From contig CM057165.1 in NCBI GenBank assembly GCA_029962745.1, positions 8,393,523 through 8,457,522 on the forward strand: 64,000 nucleotides of DNA. The letters are read 5' to 3'. The stretch is from Echinometra lucunter (Eukaryota; Echinodermata; Echinoidea; Camarodonta; Echinometridae). Below are positions 57,223 through 64,000 of this stretch, piece after piece; the stretch's first letter is position 1, and each line of letters begins with the position of its first letter. The notes under the pieces were generated by a model. That model was not told the origin of the DNA. It did not search any database and was given only the letters and a program-made list of their open reading frames with translations. Position numbers and translations under genes: made by a program.

Positions 57223-60200
57223 CTAATGAATTGGATTTGTGGAACAGATTGTTGGACAAAGGAAAAGAGAGAAAGAGAGAGAGGAAATGGGGAGGAAAAA
57301 AAGAATCAGAAGCAATATTTGAAAAGAAAGAAAAGATAAAGCAGGTGGGGTGTGACAATAATGGTAGTAATGCTATTTTATAATTGTAGCAAAATATGCA
57401 CATTGTATGTATCCTTCCACAGGGCTAATAAAATATCATCAAACTTTACAAATATCATGGTGGCAATCATTAACAATTTAAAGAAAAAAAAACAAATTTA
57501 AGAGCATGGAAGAATTGATGCCACTTTCCATTCTATTTCTTCAGAACTGATATTCCTTATTAAGTAGGGAAGGGATGACAGAGAATAGCATGCTTGGCTT
57601 GGATGCTGTGGTCGCATTTCTGGTCTCAATGAACACACTCCCCCCCCCCCCCCACTCCTCCATCGCCTCTTCCTCTAGACATCCATCCACACCTGCTCTC
57701 ACACACTCTCACACACTCACCAATCCCCTATGGTAGTGATAAAAGTGAATGGCATGTTTAACTGTGTAGTACGGGATCGCATCCCTGATTCGAATGTAAT
57801 GGAATCACTCCTGAAGATTCAAATCAATTACCCCCTCCCCCCCCCCCCCCCCCCCCCTCCCTCCCGCATCTCCTCCCTCCCTGCACACAAACACACATCA
57901 CATCCACACACACTCACCAATCCCCCAAGGTAGTGATAAAAGCGAAGGGCATGCTTGGCTGTGTAGTATGGGATCGCATCCCTTGTTCCAATATAATGGA
58001 AGCGGTCTTGGAGGTTCTCCGCAAATGTAAAGTGAGATGAGATGGCACTACGGATCCAGCCCTGATGCTTGGGATGAATGTAGAGCAAGGCACAGCTTCT
58101 GGGCGCAAAGAGCCACTTGTACAGGTTGCCTGACAGATATAGTAGGCAATACTTAAGAACAGCATATTCCACAGGAGGTTAGATTTAGCTAACTTACAGA
58201 GAGCAAGAAAACACATATAATCACTTCTTGCTCGCTTGTGATGAGATTATGTACTTATCCCACCGCTGCCACCAGTTCGTAAGGTGACCTTTAGAGATGA
58301 AGCTAGGGGTGGAGCTTAAGGTGCTTTCACACCTACCTGATCAAGAAAAATACCTGTAAACTACAGGAACTTTTTCATGCCCCAAATACCCAATAATTAT
58401 CTCATGCTTTCACAACTCCCTGAAACAGACCCTCACAGGAAAGCTCTAGTACTTATAAGCATGTGCATAAGGCCCATAGAAGTTCTAATTTGCTTTCACA
58501 TTACAAATATCAGGAAATATCCCTGCGACCTTGGGGAAAATACCTGAAACTGGAGAAAGTACCTACTAAAATTCAGGTATTTTTCTTTGGGGATATTACT
58601 AGAACTTTCATTCCACACTGGCAAAATACCAGGTATTTTTCCTGATCGGGTAGGTGTGAAAGCGCCTTTATTAGTTAAAAAGAACAAGAAAAAAGACATG
58701 TTCATTCCTTGCTTGCCTGTGATGGCCTACCTGAGAATATGTACTTATCTAATATCCCACCGCTGCCACCAGCTTGTAAGGTGATCTTTAGAAATGAAAC
58801 TAGGCATGGGGCTAAGTTACATAGAGAAAGAAAACAGACATGTTCATTCCTTGCTTGCTTGTGATGAACTGCCTCAGATTATGTATCTACCTTATCCCAC
58901 CGCTGCCACCAGTTTGTAAGTTCACATTTAGAATTGAAACTCGTCATGGCACCAACTCCCATAAAAAACACACAAATTCAGGAATTTATTGCCTCCTGGT
59001 AACCACATTTGTATCATTATTAAATATTCAATTACCACAATTTGACAATAAAAAGGAGTCATGGCAATACATATTTTGCAGTGAATATAAATGAACTTCC
59101 ATATATTCCTTTGAAATGAATAACTACAAGTGATAAACCAATCTGAATGAAAAGTACAAACCTAAGCATACTGAATCATGGGAAAAACATGGAAGGAGCA
59201 AAAGATATATGAGGAAGAGGCGATGGAGGGTGATCATGGGATGTAAGGAGATGACAGGAGACACTTGACGAGAAGGGGAAAGAGGAAAGTCAGGGTGATT
59301 ACATAATATTAAAACATAGATGTTAAAAATAGGACTCTACACTAACCACAGTAGAAGTCAGCCCCTAGTTCCTCCAGCCGAAGGGGTAGCTGACCAGGAG
59401 CATGTGCCCCATCAATAGCTACAATAACGCCACGGCTATGACAGACTTCAATCAGCTCTTTGATTGGCATCACAAGGCCTGAGAAGGATGCAATATGATC
59501 CAGCAAGGCGATCTTGATGCGTGGGTTATCGTCCAGGGCACGGGTGTGGAGGTCGATGATTTCCTTAGTTGTTGTCTCTACTGGAATCTTAACAGACACC
59601 ATGCTCACATCTGGCAAGATAAGGAAACATTTTTTCATCTCTTTTCTTTTTCATGTCATTGCACATTAACTCACAAAAAAAGGACTTTACAAGCTAAGTC
59701 AGGGAAATAGTTTAACCAGTTGAATACAATTTGATTTTGGTATTAAAAAAATAAATTTTCCTTAGACTCCAACTTGAGCTTAGTATTCAATGGGTTATGT
59801 CTTCTTTATAAAATACTTCTTACAACAATTTTAAGGTAAAAACAACAATCTGACAAACCCTTTCCTTATCCCAAAGAAATTGAAAATTATTCTCTCATAT
59901 TCCAAGCTATTCAATAAATCCAGCAACAGCTGTTCTATCTATGGCTTTAACAAACAATACATCATCACAGATGTTGTAACTCTCAAAATCTGTTCATTTC
60001 AAATATGATTGTGGTTCTCACAAAATATGAACGCAGCATGCTAAATCCCATATATTCTTTCAAAGGAATGGATGTCTGTGCACCAGGATTACATATAACA
60101 TTTGCTCCGGCCACAATTGCTCCCACTGAAAATCTGCATGTTAAGCCGAACATAAAACCTAACCCCAAACCTAACACTAACCTAAATCCTTATCCTTGCA

Positions 60201-62540
60201 TTTTTCTGAACCAAAACCCGTATCAAACACTAACACTAACACTAACCCTATATCTTCAGAGAAATTAAGACAGATGTTCGGCTTAATATCCTCCTCTGGG
60301 CAATTCTTTTGAAAATGATAAGAGCATAATGATTGAAACGTTGAAAACAAGAGCTCTCAGTGGAGCTCACCAGCCCTTTTCAGGGCTCTTATTCCTTTGA
60401 AGACATACATCTACGTGGTGTAACCCAGAAAAATTTGTCTGCAGAGAAGTTTCGTCACCATGGAAACTTCACTGAGAAAAACAAATGAGTGTGACATAAC
60501 CATTCACCTAAAAGTACAGTCTGATGCATGTGATTCGATCAAGATGAACTGAATGTGCCTATTTTTACCTTCATTGAGACTGGTAACCAATTCCACTGTC
60601 CTCAGCACAGCTCCATATGCATGGTTTGTCACTAAAACCTGGTCACCAGCACTGAACTTAAAGCATTTCAGTATGCTGTTTGTTGCTGTACAGAGAAGAA
60701 AAAGAAAATATTATGTAACCACCAAATATAAAGCCAGAAACATATTAACATTGAATTGCTTTATGTATCAAAATATTCATAAATACTTGTATTTGATACA
60801 TATCAATCCAATTACATTATTTTGTATCAAGCAAAGATGGTGCTTGAGAATGTGAATAACCAATGAGTGCATACTGGCTCAGTAATAGGCAAATCAACTT
60901 GACTCGTAATGATAGGATAAGCAGGAATGCACATACCGGTACAGTATGATCCTCAAACATCAAGTTTGGCTATGATTTCATGTAAAAAAAAAGTTGTCAA
61001 AGTTAGACTAAACCATATATAATATTTTTCCTCTAATAATATATATATATACTACTATTGGAGAAAACTAACAATCCCACAACTTTTGTTTTTTATGTGA
61101 CACTGATAAACAGTCTATTCGAGAGTAGGTGATATACAGTGTGTCCCAGAATAAACAAAACCGAGATTGATCGATGTTTAATCATATCTTAATCACAGTT
61201 ATGATTAATAAGTGGCACATATTTGTAAAGCTTAGACCCTCTTCTTTCATGCGATGTCACTCATATGATATATATTTTACGCATGAGTGAATAAATAGTG
61301 TGAAGTTGGATAACCAAAAATTTGTTTGGCCAACGATGTTTGAATTTCAAAGAGGTAATCACATTTCTAGAAAGTTCATTTTCTGCCCTTTCGTTTGATA
61401 CCTCAATCGGGAAAAATGATCCAAGGATATCAGAGATATCCTAAATCGAAATATTGATTGCATTTCCTTGATTTTTAAAATCCTTTGTTTCTTTACTTCT
61501 GACCAATTGTTCACACCAATTATTCACATGAATGGATGCGGAGATGGTCGTCACGCGTGATCTGAAAACTTTCGTGTAGAGACTCCTCCTATCTTAATGC
61601 AAGAAAATAGCACTGCAAATGGATCTTTTAACTAACCTGTTGTGACATTCTCCACTAGGACCACATTCTCAGGCTTTGCACACACAAACTCAGCAACATT
61701 CTTGACTGCATCCTTGTACATACCCAGTCTACGGAAGCGGCACCAGCTTTCAGGATTGGATTCTCTCTCATCCATCAACCTATATATGGAACATCAATGT
61801 AACATAATTTCAATTATTTTACTCTTCAATATTACTAATATTTTTTGTGTCATATATTCACCCTTCCAAAGAATAAGAATGAGGACAACTTTGAGAGGTA
61901 AAGGTCACAATGTGAATCATGTTAAGGGTAAATGGTAACTTTATCTTCTCAGCATCTGTAAATACAGCTGTAAGGGGTTTTCAGTGTACTACCCATCTTC
62001 TCATGTGCTGACTGGGAAAAGTTAAAGGAAGACAAGTAAGCCAGTAGCACAAATGATGATATTGATAACTTTGATGATTTTTTTTATTCTAGTTTGGGAC
62101 TTCAATGTTAACTTCACTGCAGGTTTCCCTCCCACAACCCACACTATGCTATGTATAAGCTAGGGTTGAGGGGGTATTTACAACAAATTAGCATTGCAGT
62201 ACAATGATATTCTAAAGATCAGCATGGTCAAATGGAAAACAATCTTGTAAATGATAAGTGAGTGAACAAACCTTTTCTGTGCTCTGACCACTCTCTGTGG
62301 AACATTGCCGTAGGCCCCATTATTCAAGGGGTGGTAGTTATCAGCGAAAGCGTATTCCCGAGCACGTAGACTCTTTCCAAGTTCTGGCAAGGTATCGTCA
62401 TCTTCAGAAGTACCCGCAATCTTCTCTTCCTGGTCATCTCCAAAAGCCCATGATACAAGTCGTCTTAGAATCTCATAGACAACCACAGAAGCACAGGCGG
62501 AGATGGCTGCTACAGTGGCAGTGTAGTTCCTTACAGGCAT
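56872..62540 (-). CDS. class V aminotransferase, isopenicillin-N-epimerase-like, membrane-anchored
   Basis: Minus-strand exons: 62540-62272, 61779-61637, 60685-60569, 59610-59347, 58129-57918, 57222-56872. All phases match, giving 451 residues from ATG (62540) to TGA (56874-56872). Family marks: LNNGAYG near residue 80, VENVTT..NSIL (cofactor phosphate region), LLDHIASFSG, AIDGAHAPGQ (Asp about 243 for the PLP ring nitrogen), GADFYC and then GNLYKW, whose Lys at about 269 should form the PLP Schiff base 26 residues after the Asp. This is a fold-type-I PLP enzyme related to isopenicillin N epimerase and cysteine desulfurase-like proteins; the substrate is not known. Residues about 6-30 (TATVAAISACASVVVYEIL) form a single N-terminal hydrophobic segment, probably a membrane anchor or targeting signal. 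Confidence 0.88.
57637..57832 (-). pseudogene. decayed tandem copy of the 3' half of aminotransferase exon 5
   Basis: The block 57637-57832 (poly-C tract, CA-rich stretch, donor GTGAGT and about 100 bases of exon) repeats 57836-58025. The copy would read RDAIPYYTVKHAIHFYHY, but a TGA lies just after the nearest acceptor-like CAG, so it is unlikely to be used. Confidence 0.75.
57918..58129 (-). CDS. aminotransferase exon 5: PLP lysine
   Basis: 212 nt, acceptor TATATCTGTCAG, donor GTGAGT, ends in phase 0. It encodes NLYKWLFAPRSCALLYI and RFHYIGTRDAIPYYTAK. Its 3' half is duplicated just downstream at 57714-57820. Confidence 0.9.
58130..59346. other. aminotransferase intron
   Basis: Contains the Harbinger-type MITE and three imperfect copies of a segment with TTATCCCACCGCTGCCACCAG at about 58255, 58753 and 58892, roughly 140-500 bases apart, suggesting a tandem duplication interrupted by the MITE. 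Confidence 0.6.
58319..58667. mobile_element. Harbinger-type MITE, TTA duplication
   Basis: AGGTGCTTTCACACCTACC at the left, inverse at the right ending GCGCCT, flanked by TTA (58316-58318 and 58668-58670). It shares the first 14 bases with 43210-43568 but has a different interior. It lies in an aminotransferase intron. Confidence 0.9.
59347..59610 (-). CDS. aminotransferase exon 4: catalytic core
   Basis: 264 nt, acceptor TATCTTGCCAG, donor GTTAGT. It contains LLDHIASFSGLVMPIKELIE and VIVAIDGAHAPGQLP, the family's most conserved block. Confidence 0.92.
59712..59797. mobile_element. minimal TTAA-like element (86 bp)
   Basis: TTAACCAGTTGAATAC pairs with GTATTCAATGGGTTA. It is related to 40475-40556, and its right half also resembles 54919-54972. 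Confidence 0.55.
60156..60250. repeat. interstitial telomere-like repeat, CCCTAA strand
   Basis: Degenerate CCTAAC/ACTAAC units, bracketed by an inverted TTAAGCCGAACAT (about 60140 and 60280). Confidence 0.65.
60569..60685 (-). CDS. aminotransferase exon 3
   Basis: 117 nt, acceptor TCTGTACAG, donor GTAAAA. It encodes TNSILKCFKFSAGDQVLVTN then HAYGAVLRTVELV. Confidence 0.86.
61637..61779 (-). CDS. aminotransferase exon 2
   Basis: 143 nt, acceptor TTCCATATATAG, donor GTTAGT. It encodes DERESNPESWCRFRRLG and PENVVLVENVTT, the first part of the PLP-phosphate-binding region. Confidence 0.86.
62272..62540 (-). CDS. aminotransferase exon 1: anchor and N-terminus
   Basis: ATG at 62540-62538 (MPVRNYTATVAAISACASVV), donor GTTTGT, ends two bases into an Arg codon. 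ATGs further upstream (for example at 62752 or 62828) are in other frames. An acceptor-like TGTAG lies about 15 bases upstream, so a separate untranslated exon is possible. Confidence 0.8.
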
Positions 62541-63932
62541 TGTTTCATTTGAAATACCTACATAGTCCAAACAAAAGAAAAGGGTATATCTTTTTTAATT
62601 CGACCTGTCAACATAGATTCAGATCTAGTTAAATGTCTGATAAAATAAAAATTGTGAAGGAAAAGCGATTGGGAAGGGCGAGTATCTATTGTAGAGACAC
62701 CAACTCTCCCATTTTCGATGGGAGCTGATTTCCGGCTTGAGTCCATTTTCACAAAATCTTCCGCTCTTTCCCTTGAGTTTGAATTTTTCCCGGCCTAGCT
62801 GTGTTTCTCCTTTTTTTCTCCTGCCCAATCACCATTTTGAAAAAAAAATTAATCTGAATCATTGGATTTTACCTTATTTATTGTTGTCGCATGTTCAAAA
62901 ATAAGCCTAAGATAGCACCAGAGAGCTTCTATAACCCTAAAAGTAGCTACTGAATTCATCATTCCCATAGGTTTTGCAGAGACTGCTGGATTCCAGCATC
63001 TAGTGGGTTAAGAGCCATTATATACTATTGTAAGGTCTTTTTTTTCCTTGATTTATAAGTATTTTTTAATGCACGTTTAGCTTTTCACTCTGTCATTTTT
63101 CAAGTCACTTACATTATATTCCTACCCTTTAGTATAGCTCTGGACTTCTACCGTGTGTCTCAAAAAAAACGTAACACTTTTGAAATGGTTGCCAAATTGA
63201 GCATATGTAATTTTATGAAGAAATGTCGATATGTATAGAAAGCTGAAGGACCAACCTTTCATATGATATGAAAAATTGGAAAAAAAATCATGCTTCGATG
63301 AACAGTGTTCACTTAAGTTAGAGGTATGAAAATGTGCCTGCGCAGGATTTTTCCTTCCAATTTTGGACAGGTAAGTTACTTGTAGCTTACAAAATAAGGT
63401 CGATATGAGATATTCATGATCGATGGATCAACAGGATATTTTGAATACCTTGAATACCATTCCTTTTTCTCTGTTATTTATCAATCCCGAAACACCACCG
63501 CCCACCCCCCCCCCCACACACACACACACACGCACACACACTTCCACTCCCATCTTATTGTATCATTGATCTGGTAGATGTGAACGGGATTAAGGATGAA
63601 TGAGAATTGGCTAAATTGAAATATTCCAAATCATAATTAAAATTACGCAACCCACTGTCCTCCCCCTCCCACACACACACACACACACACACACATACAA
63701 CCTTCTTCCTATCCTCTCACCTACTCCTTCCTTTTTTATCACTTTTCTTCTGAAAGTTTGGTGGATCATTTTTTTTCCATTAATAATCAAATTATTAACC
63801 AGTCACTCATTTTGATCAATGAAATCAATCGATAAATCACTGAAACATTAATTCCATCAAGCAATTGCTCAAACCAATTATCACACGCACACAAACCACA
63901 CACACACACGCACGTACACATACACCCACGCG

Positions 63933-63963
<31 letters not shown>

Positions 63964-64000
63964 ATTAGGGCAGACATGACAAAAACAAGTTAAATCTTTT
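62541..64000. other. upstream flank of the aminotransferase gene
   Basis: 5' UTR or first exon probably within 62541-62840 (GC-richer). Beyond it lie AT-rich DNA and CA microsatellites. No other coding sequence seen. Confidence 0.4.
63879..63964. repeat. CA/CG alternating purine-pyrimidine repeat
   Basis: CA units interrupted by CGCGCGCGCGCG; further CA runs at 63515-63541 and 63670-63695. Confidence 0.92.

Noticed and set aside
61138..61450. Possible mariner end (TGTGTCCCAGAATAAAC)
   Set aside because: Only one candidate terminus was found, with no inverted partner or transposase motif.

Overview
This is a 64 kb stretch of an AT-rich, repeat-dense animal nuclear genome with no bacterial-style gene organisation. 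Coding sequence sits in short exons with GT..AG boundaries, long introns and many microsatellites. The TRPC channel exons, the cilia-type SHIPPO-repeat gene, a decayed THAP-domain transposon and many TTAA- and TWA-flanked MITEs and tRNA-derived SINEs point to a marine deuterostome, most likely a sea urchin. That assignment is an inference from gene and repeat content. I saw no CRISPR array, rRNA operon, plasmid feature or convincing functional tRNA gene.

Layout. (1) 9.9-21.7 kb, plus strand: nine exons encoding the S3-to-C-terminus part of a TRPC4/5-like cation channel. The 5' exons (ankyrin repeats, S1-S2) were not found and probably lie upstream of the window. (2) 28.5-34.8 kb, minus strand: a four-exon gene for a secreted, very acidic protein of about 791 aa. 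It is built from a signal-peptide exon plus three homologous exons, two of them exactly 594 nt. I recognise no known family, and it is the best candidate here for something undescribed. (3) 42.1-50.6 kb, minus strand: an eight-exon SHIPPO/STPG-repeat (ODF3/CIMAP1-like) ciliary protein with a very long Glu-rich N-terminal exon. That exon needs four frame changes to read through. A palindromic RFX X-box at 53.3 kb probably marks its promoter. (4) 56.9-62.5 kb, minus strand: a six-exon, fold-type-I class V aminotransferase (isopenicillin-N-epimerase-like) with an N-terminal membrane anchor.

The spaces between genes and the introns hold many recognisable mobile elements: a CACTA-type MITE, two Harbinger-type MITEs with TWA target-site duplications, piggyBac-type TTAA elements, long foldback palindromes, a four-copy family of GGGCACCGTTTCAT MITEs, a SINE family with at least three copies, a tRNA-like core inside an inverted-repeat element, and the THAP transposon remnant. 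There are about twenty poly-C/G tracts, an 840-bp ATC/ATG repeat field and interstitial telomere-like blocks.

The four genes do not form an obvious pathway. They are independent eukaryotic transcription units. Exon coordinates were derived by hand from reading frames, splice consensus and phase continuity, so they are predictions.
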